Origin: Delphinus delphis | Taxonomy: Eukaryota > Chordata > Mammalia > Artiodactyla > Delphinidae | DNA length: 64,000 bases | Reading direction: 5' to 3' | Assembly (NCBI RefSeq): GCF_949987515.2 | Contig: NC_082696.1 | Span: 39,846,431-39,910,430 of the forward strand | Part shown: positions 35,852 to 48,244 of the stretch, in pieces | Layout: the number at the start of each line of letters is the position of its first letter | Numbering within the stretch: position 1 is the first letter of the stretch | The notes under the pieces: model-generated | What the model saw: only the letters and a program-made list of their open reading frames with translations | Told to the model about the DNA's origin: nothing | The model's database searches: none | Translations under genes and position numbers: made by a program

Positions 35852-36086
35852 TGGAACTTCCCTGGTGGTCCAGTGGTTAGAACTCTGCACTCCGAAGGCA
35901 GAGGCCCTGGGTTCAATCCCTGGTATGGGCACTAGATCCCGCATGCCGCAACTAAGAGCTCACATGCTGCAACTAAAAAAGATCCCACATGCCGCAACGA
36001 AGATCTTGATCACGGCGATGAAGATACCGCGTGCCGCAACTAAGACCTGGCATAGCCAAATAAATAAATATTTTTTAAAAATTAAA
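35852..36086 (+). mobile_element. tRNA-derived SINE, older CHR-1-like type
   Basis: It starts 'tggaacttccctggtggtcc' and has an A-box-like (tggtccagtgg) and a canonical B-box-like (ggttcaatccc) motif. The downstream body differs from the 200-bp GC-rich copies: it repeats units of the form 'catgccgcaacTaag' and ends in 'aaataaataaatattttt'. It is flanked by a duplication of about 15 bp. It represents a different subfamily from 9303, 26968, 31746, 53190 and 58968. Confidence 0.93.
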
Positions 36087-36102
36087 AAAAAAATTTAAGC
36101 CT
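36087..36102 (+). repeat. TSD, right copy (SINE at 35852-36086)
   Basis: Match to 35836-35851. Confidence 0.85.
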
Positions 36103-36145
36103 AGAGGCAAATTTGTAACCCACCTTTGGTAACTGTAGGAGTTTA

Positions 36146-36215
36146 TGGTATCTATACTGTAATCGATATCTGTATCTATATCTACATATCTACCGTTATC
36201 TATATCATCAGCTGT
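36146..36215. repeat. Degenerate (TATC)n repeat
   Basis: Imperfect 'tatctgtatctatatctaca'-type units. Confidence 0.7.
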
Positions 36216-37115
36216 ATGTGTATATCCTACTTCCTATTATCTTCCAATCTTTATTTTTTCTAGCCCTTATTTCCCCATCCACTTTTTACCTTGTTACACC
36301 ATAACTGTGAAAGCATCCTCAATCATTTAAAAAATGAAGTAGAATATCAAAAAAGCACATAAATACAAAGGGATAAATGAGGCCCCAGTAATCTTTGCCT
36401 ATTGCTTTCCACTGCTTTGGACATGAGCAACCATGCTGGATCTAACAAATATGTTTAGAATTATGGCAGAGATTTTAGTTTCTAGTATTAATGGGAAATC
36501 CCTGGAAGGTAAATTTTTCTTTGTTTCTTTTTTCTTTTCCTGAAAAAGCATTTTTTGTTGTTTGTTTATTAATTTTCTGGAATTGTATTTCATTCCTTCT
36601 TAAGACATAGTCAATAGTGATGAAAATCTTAGCTTGCTTTTATTTTAAGCCATCTGATATTTTATTAGTGGTATTTATCATGAGGTTCATAGATTTATTT
36701 TTTACTTATTCCTAAGGAATGGAGAAGCCCATTAGATAGTAGCTGATGATCAAGGACTTTTTTCATATAAATCAAAGAAAATTTTATTCTCAATTTCAGT
36801 ATCTTGAGTTTTCATTGACTTCCACATATTAATATACTCCATTTAGGTCCTTGTATTTTGTTTTTAATGTCATGCCATAGAGACAGATAAAGTGTAACAA
36901 ACATGATTACCTTGGCACAGTTGTTAAATCAATACTCTTAATTTTCTGGTGTAGGATACCCTTTCTTTTGTGAGAAAAAGTCATGGTAGGTTTTGAGTTT
37001 TGTAAATCTGTGGTGTTTTTCTAGCACATCATATGCTCAGTAATTCTGAATAGTCAGAATAATCTATAGATCATATTCAGTCCTTTATTTCTATGCAAAT
37101 TCTGGTTTTGAGCTT

Positions 37116-37126
37116 CCCCCCCCCCC
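37116..37126. repeat. C homopolymer run (11 C)
   Basis: Eleven consecutive C's in AT-rich DNA. Confidence 0.9.
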
Positions 37127-37603
37127 AATTGTTCTTCAGTCACTAATTTCTATAATGAAAATCAAGACATTAATTAAAAAAATAGATTCAGAATTAAATT
37201 TAGAAATTAAACCACCACAGAAGATATGTGTTAAAGTTTTATGAGCCCAGATGAAGGTGTTCATCTTCATAACTATGTGCTGCTATGTCTCAGGGGACTG
37301 TATAGCAGTCACTTTAACATTCCTATTCTGTCAATATTTTCAACAAAAAGTACTACATATTTAAAAAATCATAATACTTAGATATGTTAGTGTATAAAAT
37401 TTATAGATGGGAGTGATATCACTATTTTGAATACAAATGCCTTAGAGTTTATTACCTTTAAAATATGAATGTAGCAGAATGAAATGGTATTGTATTACCT
37501 TCTAACAGACCACAGTGAATGGGAGTACAGTGAAAGAAGTGGCTTAAACTAGGATTAAGAGCAATAGCAGAAACAAATGTTACCTGTTGAGTAGGCTCAG
37601 TCA

Positions 37604-37648
37604 TGATAGCTAACTGTGATGTATCACAGTTAGTGATAGCTAACTGTG
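37604..37648. repeat. Perfect 11-bp inverted repeat inside a 30-bp direct repeat
   Basis: ctaactgtgat (37610-37620) and its exact complement atcacagttag (37623-37633) are separated by 2 bp. The 15-mer tgatagctaactgtg occurs at 37604-37618 and again at 37634-37648. Confidence 0.9.
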
Positions 37649-38450
37649 CTCATTTTAGGAGTTGCCTTCTTAGTTGCCTGCTTACCGAGAATTGTAAGTA
37701 AAAGGAATAGATAAACCTTGTATGTTCCAGAGTCTCATTTTTCTCAATCATGCTATACTTTACAGTGAATCACACACACTAACTACTTTCCAGTCAGCAG
37801 TACACACCATAGTCTTATTTTTCTATCTCTTTTCATAGCCCCTTTAATCTTGAAAAGAGTGTGAAGAGAAACGATGGTGGTTGTAAAATCATCTAGATTG
37901 TCAGAAGACATTTTAATAGCAAAATGTCAATGGAAAGTAGAAGCTATGAGGAAGAGGCTAAGGGCTTTTTCTTTATGTTGGCAATTGGACTTTAGAAAAT
38001 TCAGCTGCACATCTAGTTAGTAAATCAAGAATAATACCACATAATCAGACTCTCTGAAATGCCATTGTTTTGATTTTGATATAATTATTCACGATACTCT
38101 AAAACTTCTGTTCATTTTATCCCAGATTTCCCTTTTCAGAAGTAACACAATGGAGAGTCATATGTATAAGATTATAAATTATAGCTGTGGCTACATAATC
38201 TAGAACACTACAATATTATTGGATACATGTCCTAAAGCCATATTGCCCTAAAATTGCTTTGTTTTAGTGATATCAGCGTGAAGTGTGGTCTGAATCCCAT
38301 AAAGGCAAAAGGAAATTCTAATACCAACCAGTGAACAAAAAAATGAATACCATCCCTTTACTCTAAGCATGGGGAAAGTGGGAGTTTTTTGTTTTTGTTG
38401 TTTTTCTGGAACGAGTTTATCTTTCAGTAAATCTGAAAGATAGTTTAAGC

Positions 38451-38642
38451 CAGCGGTTTTCAAAGTGTGGTTTCTGAGCTAATATCACCTGGAGAATTGA
38501 TAAAAATGCAAATTATTGGGCCTCATGCAGGATTTACTGAGTCAAAAACTATAGCATGAGGTTTATAGTCATCTACATTTTATCCAGCCATTCACATGAT
38601 TCTAATGAATGATAAAATTTGAGAACACGATTTTAGACCATT
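38451..38642 (+). mobile_element. MER5A-like hAT (Charlie) MITE
   Basis: The left end 'agcggttttcaaagtgtggt' and the right end 'aatttgagaacacgatttta' are rough inverted complements. Between them 'tcacctggagaattgataaa' and 'atgcaaattattgggcctca' match the MER5A pattern. It is a non-autonomous DNA transposon, ancient in placental mammals. Confidence 0.75.
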
Positions 38643-38905
38643 GATGTGGCTAGCAAATGTAGCATTAAAGGCTTCAGTCAAGTCAACCCTTGTTTTTTTT
38701 CTTACATTTAATGATTTTATTTGGTTTTATAAATCATCAGTGGCATTTGAAAAGTAGTGTTGCTACTACTGAAACTTTTGATTTGGTACCAAATTTTATT
38801 TGCTCAAAAAATTCACTACTATAAGAAATTATAGAAGAAAATAATATATATATATATATTTTTAAAGCTTATATTCTTTTAAAGATGAAAAATGTGAATG
38901 AGAAT
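38643..38905. other. Unassigned gap with (TA)n at 38843-38859
   Basis: A short TA run and otherwise nothing recognised. Confidence 0.5.
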
Positions 38906-39588
38906 CATATAGAACTAACATATGACCCAGCAATCCCACTACTGGGCATATACCCTGAGAAAACCATAATTCAAAAAGACACATGTACCCTAATGTTCAT
39001 TGCAGCACTATTTACAATAGCCAGGACATGGAAACAACCTAAATGTCCAATGACAGATGAATAGATAAAGAAGATGTGGTACATATATACAATAGAATAT
39101 TGCTCAGCCATAAAAAGGAATGAAACTGGGTCATTTGTAGAGTTGTGGATGGACTTAGAGTCTGTCATACAAAGTGAAGTAAGTCAGAAAGAGAAAAACA
39201 AGTATCCAATATTAACTCATATATGTGGAATCTAGAAAAATGGTACAGATTAACCTATTTGCAGGGCAGTAATAGAGACACAGATGTAGAGAATAGACAT
39301 GTAGACACGGGTTGCGGGAAGGGGAAGGTGGGATGAATTGGGAGATTAGGATTGACATATATACACTACTATGTGTAAAATAGATAGCTAGTGGGAACCT
39401 GCTGTATAGCACAGGGAGCTCAGCTCGGTGCTCTGTGATGACCTAGATGGGTGGGATGCAGGGTGCGGTGGGAGGGAGGTCCAAGAAGGAGGGGATGTAT
39501 GTATACATATAGCTAATTCACTTCATTGTACAGCGGAAACTAACACAACATTGTAAAGCAACTATACTCTAATAAATTTTTTTTTAAA
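38906..39588 (+). mobile_element. 5'-truncated L1 (ORF2 end plus 3'UTR)
   Basis: It enters ORF2 near its C-terminal domain ('atgacccagcaatcccacta') and passes through 'gcagcactatttacaatagc' and 'gaagatgtggtacatatata', with an in-frame TAG near 39061 replacing a tryptophan codon. It then runs into the 3'UTR with 'gctgtatagcacagggagct' and an AATAAA-like end (39571-39578). No protein is expected. No clear flanking duplication was found. Confidence 0.9.
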
Positions 39589-39889
39589 ACCTAAGGAAAT
39601 TAATAGAAGTTAGATTTTATAATTATCTCAGGCCTATTATGTTTTTCTTCTAAACCTAATGCCATATCTTTATCAATCATTTATTAAAGTAGAAAATATT
39701 TTCTATGTAATTAATTTGTGAGGTCAACAAGAAAAGTAAAGCATGCCAAAGGAATGTGATTGACCATATTAATGGCTGATGCTTTGAGTGATTAATATGT
39801 CCTGCTTTGAAAAACAATGCTTGTCTCTGACATACCATATCGAATACATTCATATATCAAATATATATCATATATACACATATAAAATG
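39589..39889. other. Unassigned gap
   Basis: AT-rich, with a TATA-rich patch near 39850-39890. Confidence 0.35.
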
Positions 39890-41650
39890 TCTACTAAGGT
39901 TATGTAGTGGGATGGATGGGATATAATATTAGATAGGAAAGGCCTTACCAGAAGGGATATTTGAAGAAATATCTGAAGGAGTAGATGGAAATGAGGCATG
40001 TGGATATCTGGGGGAAGAACAACCTGGGTAGAGGGTACAGCAAGGACAAAGGCATTGAGCAGGTGCATGCCTCTCCTGTTTCAAAGTCATCAAGGAAGCT
40101 AGTGTGGCTGGAGCAAAGTGAGCAAGGGAGATAGTAGCAGAAGACAGAGAAACCATATTGATGGCTTTTGCACTGGTTTAGGTCATAGATGATTATGCCT
40201 TGATCATTCAGAAATGGAGGTCATGAGAAATACACAGATTAAGGTGATGTTTTGAAGGTAGATCTAGTAGGATTAGCTAACATGTTGATATGGGCTGTGA
40301 AATAAAAAATGAGTCAAACATGATTCTGGGCTTTTGTCCCAGAATGACAAAACTCCTGAATGATTGGAGTTGCTACTACTGAGAAGAAAAATGTTAGGAG
40401 AATCAGGTTTTTGGGAGAACACTGGGAGTTTGGTATTGGACAAGTAAAACTTGGGATGCCTATTAGATATGCAGGTGGATAAGTCAAGTAAATGATTGGA
40501 ACTACAGGTTTGGGGTTCAAGGTAGAGATAGCTAATGGAACTATAAATTTGGAAATAATTTATAGATGAAATTTACAAACACAATGCTAGCTGAGATCAC
40601 GTATGGAGTGAGTACAGAGGCTTGAGTTCATGTATACTCCAGCACTTAGATATTAGGGAGATGAAGAGGGACTAGCAAAGGAGACTGAAGAGTGGCCATT
40701 GATACTGGTTTTATCAAATTTTGCTGATATATCAAGTAATAAGAGGACTGAGAATTGATCATTGGATTGAGCAACATGGAATTCTTTGGGGACATTGTCA
40801 GGAGTGGTGTTGGTAGAGTGGCAAGGTGAAAATCTAATTGGGGCAAGTTCAAGAGACAGTGGGAGGAGGTGGCAAATACTGATAAATATTTCAATAAGTT
40901 TTGCTGTAAAAGTGAGCAGAAAGGGTTGTAGCTAGATGGGGATGTGGGGTCAAGCATTTTTGTTGGCTTCTTTTTGTTTTTTTAAGATGATAAAAGTAAG
41001 GTTTGTGGATAAGAAAAATGTAGTTAAAAAAAATAATTCATTTTGTGGGAAAAATAGGGGAAAGTTACCAGAGTGATGTGACGTCATTCCTTTGGCAAAA
41101 GGAATGTAATCTAGTGCACAGTAGAGCGATTGGCTTTAGATAGGAGCACAAATGGTTCATCTAATAAGAGAGGTGAATGTAAGCAGACAGGCAGTTTTCG
41201 TGTCCAAGTGCTTGAATAGGACTCTTCTTGTTGCTTGTGTGTTTCAGTAAAATTGGAAGAAAGTCATGGTCTGAGGTGAGGATGAAAGAAGAGGAGTTAG
41301 AACTTTGAGAAGGTAGGAAATATTAGTAGATTAATTACTACACTAAGGCCTACCTGAGGTTTGTGGTCATAAATTTATGGGCAACCTGGCTGCATAGTGC
41401 ACATGTGCATCAAGTAGATAGTGAGTTGAGATTTAGCTTAGCATAGCCTTTAAAGTATATGCAAGGGATTTTAATGAAGAAACATGGAAGCTACTCTGGA
41501 TAATGTGTAAAATGGAGAAATGAGAGTGAGGGAAGTTTGTATAATCAATTTATTATAGGTCACAGAGGGGATTTTAAAAAGTTATTGGGATTATAGTACT
41601 AAAGGGACTAGGAACAGACAGAAACTGAGGTACTTGAAAAAAAGATTAAA
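39890..41650 (-). mobile_element. Long antisense L2 LINE copy
   Basis: About 1.75 kb follows the complement of L2 continuously: 'ggatatctgggggaagaaca', 'ggcattgagcaggtgcatgc', 'gtggctggagcaaagtgagc', 'gatgcctattagatatgcag', 'tagcaaaggagactgaagag', 'aagtaataagaggactgaga' and, near the right end, 'ttgaggtttgtggtcataaa'-type text. It is the longest and best preserved L2 in the window, but its coding part has no open frame. The minus-strand frames at 39868-40520 and 40646-40957 are short pieces within it; the latter may preserve a reverse-transcriptase-side remnant. Confidence 0.8.
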
Positions 41651-43019
41651 GAAGGGGTATAGATATTGTTAATGACAATGTCTAGACTACAACCTGGGAG
41701 TAGGACTGACTATGACATTTGTGTTTGCTTACTTTCTTGATGTTGTTCATTTGTATCACAAATCATAATACTGAGCTCCAAACAGATTTTACCTTAAAAG
41801 TTATTATATTTTTTTCAAGAAGAAAAATCCTAATTTCAAGTAGTACACAACAGATTGAAACAGTTGCTTCTGTCCTCAAGCCATTTTGAGAATTAATCCA
41901 AGAACTAATATTCAGATAATCCTGTTCTTCTATTGTTTTACAAGCTGTTTATGCCCAGAAAGTAAATGAAATGCCAAAGATGTTTACATAATGAACCTGA
42001 ATTACTGAGTCCTACTTTGTAAGAGTTAAGTGGTATTAGTTCCAAGTGAAACTATTAAGATCTTTTCTGGAATCATATCCAAGGCTGGGTCTTCTCTTTA
42101 CTAACATACATTACTGCTTCAAATCAAAGTGGTTATTTATTTTTAGAAATTGTGTCTAAGCTATCAGCTTTTGATGTTTTTCTACTTACCATTTCATCAC
42201 ACTTAATATTAAAGCCAATATTAAAAAATATTGTTTTCACAAAAATGTAATTAAGTATAACTTTAAAAATGTATAGTTTCATTTAATAGTTACTCATGTA
42301 AGGTTTTATGATCTTTGTTTTCCAGATGGGCAAATGAAACTAGTGAGGTTAAGATACTTCAGAGCCAGAGTTAAAGAGGATATTAAATTCTCCTGAGCCT
42401 TGATTCAGTAATATGATATGCAAACTAGGATCTACCCACTGACTTACTCAAAAGAGACCTTTTGAGTGGATTCAGGCTATAGAAGCATTTGGACTAACTT
42501 GGAAATTAAATTTCATGCCTGTATTTCTTTCAAACCAGTAAAATGCTAAGATGATCTTGGAACTTCAATCTCAGTAATACTTCAGCTAAGACAGTTAATC
42601 AACTAGATATATAATCAGCACCATGGGTAATATAATTTTACTAGGCCAAAGATGTCAAACATGAAAATTAAGAACTACACCCCACTAACTTTTCCTTTGT
42701 CCCTAGCAGAGAGAATTTATCTCTTATTTATTCTTTCCTGCTGAACCTAATCTCAGCCTCAGAGTCCATCTCAAGGTTTCATTATAGACAGTCAATACTA
42801 GTAGATAAACATTGACACACAAGAAAACTGTTTTCTATTCATGCTCTGAGAATTACACATTTGAAAGAATTAACACCCTCAAATACTCCCCTTATAACCA
42901 AAGAATAGTATGAATACTAACAATATCTTGGCTAATAAACATAAATCTGTGTTTAAATTAGAGAGGAAGTATTACCATTTATTAGGCATGAATGTAGAAA
43001 AAGCATAAGACATACAGTG
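41651..43019. other. Unassigned, possible MIR remnant at 42285-42400
   Basis: Mostly unrecognised. At about 42320-42390 'ttttccagatgggcaaatga' and 'aactagtgaggttaagatac' look like the complement of a MIR (low confidence). Confidence 0.35.
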
Positions 43020-43620
43020 TTAAATAAAATAAATAAAGCATTTTTCCTCAGGGGGTTCCATAGCTTTTTAAAGGATATTGGGTGGGTAGGGGTTTGGACA
43101 GACATTAAACAGTTACATAATGATTAAAAATTGTGATTATTTCCATGAAGAAGTATAGCATGCTATGAGAGTAAAACAGGGAAACTTAATTTATGTGGGT
43201 AGAGTCAGAGAAGGTCTTAACATGGAAGCGATATTAAAACTGAGAACTTTAGAGTGAACAGGCATTAACCACGGCAAGACAGCAGTGTCTGTACGTTTAT
43301 GTGCATGTACTTGGGTTTCATGGGGTTAGAAAAGGAGAGCATTCCTCCTCAGAGCCTCGGAAAGGATTTTGTTTGCATGTTTCAGGAAAAAGAAAGATCA
43401 GTGTAAGGAGAAACTCCAAATAAAACATAAGCATGTGCAAAAATACTATAGTCCACTTACAAAGCAAACTAAAATGTGACATAATTTTGAATCATTGATG
43501 GAGTATAATAGAAGATGCTCTATTTGATCTTTATGTTGCTTAAGTAGTATAGGTGAAAGGTGGACTGAAGTCCTTTGAATGATGTGAGGTGATCAAGTAG
43601 AGATGGCTTATAGAAACAAT
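43020..43620 (-). mobile_element. L2 LINE fragment, antisense
   Basis: 'agttacataatgattaaaaa', 'gagagtaaaacagggaaact', 'gtcagagaaggtcttaacat', 'tggacagacattaaacag' and 'tttgaatgatgtgaggtgat' follow the order of complemented L2 3' sequence. Confidence 0.6.
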
Positions 43621-43949
43621 TCTTTGCAAATAATTTAGCTAGAAATTTGTAGCAAGAAAACTTTTACTAAGCTTAACTAAAAAGGAGGATTTATAGAAGA
43701 ATTTTATGGGCTCCTAAGGTTGGGATTTATGTCAGGAACAGACTGCAATGAGGGATTGGAGCTCTGTGTAGATCCCACCAATTACTCTGTATCTTTCTTG
43801 CACCTCTGCATTGAATCCTCAATCTACCTCTGCTGTGTTTTCTTCTTCTTCACTTTTCTTTTTGTGTGTGTGTGTGAACACCCTTTGGGTGAGACCACAT
43901 CTCAATCCAGAAAACATATTCTTGCATTCTGAATACAAAGTCACACATT
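43621..43949. other. Unassigned gap
   Basis: No repeat or exon is recognised; a short (TG)n run lies at 43863-43876. Confidence 0.35.
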
Positions 43950-44354
43950 TTATTTTTTATTTATTTATTCTTAGGTGGTTTTTATTTTACTTTTTTATCA
44001 TTCTTGTTGGAGTATAATTGCTTTACGATGGTGTGTTAGTTTCTGCTGTATAACATTGTGAATCAGCTATGTATATACATATATCCCCATATCTCCTCTC
44101 TCTTGCGTCTCTCTCCAACCTCCCTATCCCAGCCCTCTAGGTGGACAAAAAGCACCGAGCTGATCTCCCTGTGCTATGCTACTGCTTCCCACTAGCTATC
44201 TGTTTTATATTAGGTACTGTATATATGTCCATGCCACTCTCTCACTTGGTCCCAGCTTACCCTTCCACCTCCCCATGTACTCAAGTCCATTATCTATGTG
44301 TGCATCTTTATTCCAGTCCTGCCCCTAGGTTCTTCAGAACCATTTTTTTTTTTA

Positions 44355-47300
44355 GATTCCAGATATATGTGTTAGCATACAGTATTTGTTTTTCTCTTTC
44401 TGACTTACTTCACTCTGTATGACAGTCTCTAGGTCCATCCACCTCACTACAAATAACTTAATTTCTTTTTATAGCTGAGTAATATTCCAATGTATATATG
44501 TGCCACATCTTCTTTATCCATTCATCTGTCAATGGACACTTAGGTTGCTTCCATGTCCTGGATATTGTAAACAGTGCTACGATGAACACTGTGGTACATG
44601 ACTCTTTTTGAATTATGGTTTTCTCCGGGTATATGCCCAGTAGTGGGATTGCTGGGTCATATGGTAGTTCTATTTGTAGTTTTTGAAGGAACCTCCATAC
44701 TGTTCTCCATAGTGGCTGTATCAATTTACATTGCCACCAACAGTGCAAGAGGGTTCCCTTTTCTCCACACCTTGTCCAGCATTTATTGTTTGTAGACTCT
44801 TTGATGATGGCCATTCTGAGTGGTGTGAGATGATACCTCACTGTAGTTTTGATTTGCATTTCTCTAATGATTACTGATGTTGAGCATCCTTTTCATGTGT
44901 TTGTTGGCAATCTCTATATCTTCTTTGGAGAAATGTCTATTTAGGTCTTCTGCCCATTTTTGGATTGGGTTGTTTGTTCTTTTGATACTGAGCTGCATGA
45001 ACTGCTTGTATATTTTGGAGATTAATCCTTTGTCAGTTGCTTCATTTGCAAATATTTTCTCCCATTCTGAGGGTTGTCTTTTCATCTTGTTTATGGTTTC
45101 CTTTGCTGTGAAAAAGTTTTAAGTTTCACTAGGTCCCATTTGTTTATTTTTGTTTTTATTTCCCTTTCTCTAGGAAGTGAGTCAAAAAGGATCTTGCTGT
45201 GATTGATGTCATAGAGTGTTCTGCCTATGTTTTCCTCTAAGAGTTTGATAGTGTCTGGCCTTACATTTAGGTCTTTAACCCATTTTGAGTTTATTTTTGT
45301 GTATGGTGTTAGGGAGTGATCTAATCTCATACTTTTATATGTAGCTGTCCAGTTTTCCCAGCACCACTTACTGAAGAGGCTGTCTTTTCTCCACTGTATA
45401 TTCTTGCCTCCTTTATCAAAGATAAGGTGACCATATGTGTGTGGGTTTATCTCTGGGCTTTCTATCCTGTTCCATTGATCTATATTTCTGTTTTTGTGCC
45501 AGTACCATACTGTCTTGATTACTGTAGCTTTGTAGTATAGTTTGAAGTCAGGGAGCCTGATTCCTCCAGCTCCATTTTTCTTTCTCATGATTGCTTTGGC
45601 TATTTGGGGTCTTTTGTGCTTCCATACAAATTGTGAAATTTATTGTTCTAGTTCTGTGAAAAATGCCAGTGGTAGTTTGATAGGGGTTGCATTGAATCTG
45701 TAGATTGCTTTGTGTAGTACAGTCATTTGCACAATGTTGACTCCTTCAATTCAAGGACATGATATATCTCTCCATATGTTTGTATCATCTTTAATTTCTT
45801 TCATCAGTGTCTTATAATTTTCTGCATACAGGTCTTTTGTCTCCTTAGGTAGGTTTATTCCTAGATATTTTATTCTTTTTCTTGCAATGGTAAATGGGAG
45901 TGTTTTTTTATTTCACTTTCAGATTTTTCATCATTAGTGTATAGGAATGCAAGAAATTTCTGTGCACTAATTTTGTATCCTGCTACTTCACCAACTTCAT
46001 TGATTAGCTCTAGCAGTTTTCTGGTAGCATCTTTAGGATTCTCAATGTATAGTATCATGTCATCTGCAAACAGTGACAGCTTTACTTCTTCTTTTCCAAT
46101 TTGGATTCCTTTTATTTCTTCTTCTTCTCTGATTGCTGTGGCTAAAACTTCAAAAACTATGTTGAATTATAGTGGTGAGAGTGGGCAACCTTGTCTTTTT
46201 CCTGATCTTAGTGGAAATGGTTTCTGTTTTTAACCATTGAGGATTATGTTGGCTGCGGGTTTGTCATATATGGCCTTTATTATGTTGAGAAAAGTTCCCT
46301 CTATGCCTACTTTCTGGGGGGTTTTTATCATAAATGTGTTTTGAATTTTGTCGGAATTTTTTCTGCATCTATTGAGATGATCATATGGTTTTTCTCCTTC
46401 TGTTTGTTAACATGTTGTATCATATTGATTGATTTGCGTATATTGAAGAATCCTTGCAATACTGGGATAAACTCCACTTGATCAGGGTGTATGATCCCTT
46501 TAATGTGCTGGTCGATTCTGTTTGCTAGTATTTTGTTGAGGATTTTTGCATCTATGTTCATCAGTGATATTGGCCTGTAGTTTTCTTTCTTCGTGACAAC
46601 TTTGTCTGGTTTTGGTATCAGGGTGATGGTGGCCTCGTAGAATGAGTTTGGGAGTGTTCCTCCCTCTGCTATATTTTGGAAGAGTTTGAGAAGGATAGGT
46701 GTTAGCTCTTCTCTAAATGTTTGATAGAATTCACCTGTGAAGCCATCTGGTCCTGGGCTTTTGTTTGTTGGAAGATTTTTAATCACAGTTTCAATTTTAT
46801 TACTTGTGATTGGTCTGTTCATATTTTGTATTTCTTTCTGATTCAGTCTCAGAAGGTTGTGCTTTTCTAAGAATTTGTACATTTCTTCCAGGTTGTCCAT
46901 TTTATTGGCATAGAGTTGCTTGTAGTAATCTCTCATGATCCTCTGTATTTCTGCAGTGTCAGTTGTTACTTCTCCTTTTTCATTTCTAATTCTATTCATT
47001 TGAGTCTTCTCCCTTTTTTTCTTGATGAGTCTGGCTAATGATTTATCGATTTTTTTAATCTTCTCAAGGAAGCAGCTTTTAGTTTTATTGATCTTTGCTA
47101 TCATTTCCTTCATTTGTTTTTCATTTATTTCTGATCTGATCTTTATGATTTCTTTCCTTCTGCTAACTTTGTTCTTTCTCTAATTGCTTTAGATGTAAGG
47201 TTAGGTTGTTTTTTTTGAGATGTTTCTTGTTCCTTAAGGTAGGATTGTATTGCTATAAACTTCCCTCTTAGAACTGCTTTTACTGCATACCATAGGTATT

Positions 47301-48147
47301 GGGTTGTTGTGTTTTCATTGTCATTTGTTTCTAGGTATTTTTTGGTTTCCTCTTTGATTTCTTCAATGATCTCTTGGTTATTTAGTAGTGTATTGTTTAG
47401 CCTCCATGTGTATTTTTTACAGTTTTTTTTCCTGTAGTAGATATCTAGTCTCATAGCGTTGTGGTCAGAAAAGATACTTGATACAATTTCAATTGTCTTA
47501 AATTTACCAAGGCTTGTTTTGTGACCCAAGATATGATGTATCTTGGGGAATGTTCCATGAGCACTTGAGAAGAATGTGTATTCTGTTGTTTTGGGATGGA
47601 ACGTCCTACAAATACCAATTAAGTCCATCTTGTTTAATGTATCATTTAAAGCTTGTGTTTCCTTATTTATTTTCATTTTGGATGATCTGTCCATTGGTGA
47701 AAGTGGGGTGTTAAAGTCCTCTACTATGATTGTGTTACTGTCAATTTCCCCTTTTATGGCTGTTAGTATTTGCTTTATGTATTGAGGTGCTCCTATGTTG
47801 GGTATATAAATATTTACAATTGTTATATATTCTCCTTGGATTGATCTCTTGATCATTATGTAATGTCCTTCTTTGTCTCTTGTAATAGTCTTTGTTTTAA
47901 AGTCTATTTTGTCTGATAGGAGAATAGCTACTCCAGCTTTCTTTTGATTTCCATTTGCATGGAATATCTTTTTCCATCCCCTCAGTTTCAGCCTGTATGT
48001 GTCCGTAGGTGTGAAGTGGGTCTCTTGTAGGCAGCATATATATGGGTCTTGCTTTTGTATCCATTCAGCCAGTCTATGTCATTTGGTTGGAGCATTTAAT
48101 CCATTTATCCTTAAGGTAATTATCAATCTTTATTTTCCTTTTACCAT
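44355..48147 (-). pseudogene. L1 ORF2 (endonuclease / reverse transcriptase), broken
   Basis: ORF2p nicks genomic DNA and reverse-transcribes L1 RNA at the nick. The ATG at 48147 is followed by a stop within six codons. Readable blocks follow in order. The endonuclease (47143-47856) has the DFNTPLS motif and SDHNAM near the end, but a His replaces the Asp in the KI(D)HI motif (47536-47538). The finger/palm part (46328-47113) has [17 protein letters not shown] and the motif A text IISIDAEK (46357-46380), after which the frame is lost. The FADD catalytic motif is at 46059-46070. The thumb and C-terminal parts are 45870-46058, 45091-45588, 44864-45085 and 44458-44859, the last with a cysteine-rich block ([15 protein letters not shown]). 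Confidence 0.95.
46059..46070 (-). other. Reverse-transcriptase FADD motif (in dead ORF2)
   Basis: On the minus strand these 12 bases encode Phe-Ala-Asp-Asp, the catalytic motif C of L1-type reverse transcriptases. The motif is intact, but the frame around it is broken. Confidence 0.93.
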
Positions 48148-48244
48148 TTTCTTAATTATTTTGGGTTTGTTATTGTAGGTCTTTTCCTTCTCTTGTGTTT
48201 CCTGTCTGTAGAAGTTCCTTCAGCATTTGTTGTAGAGCTGGTCG

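Larger units (their letters stand above)
36103..38450. other. Unassigned, about 2.3 kb
   Basis: No exon or retroposon is recognised. It contains a degenerate TATC-type simple repeat (36146-36215), an 11-C run (37116-37126) and a small inverted/direct repeat cluster (37604-37648), each noted separately where useful. Confidence 0.4.

Noticed and set aside
37116..37126. C run as a G-quadruplex on the minus strand
   Set aside because: Only one run is present; a quadruplex needs four nearby G runs.
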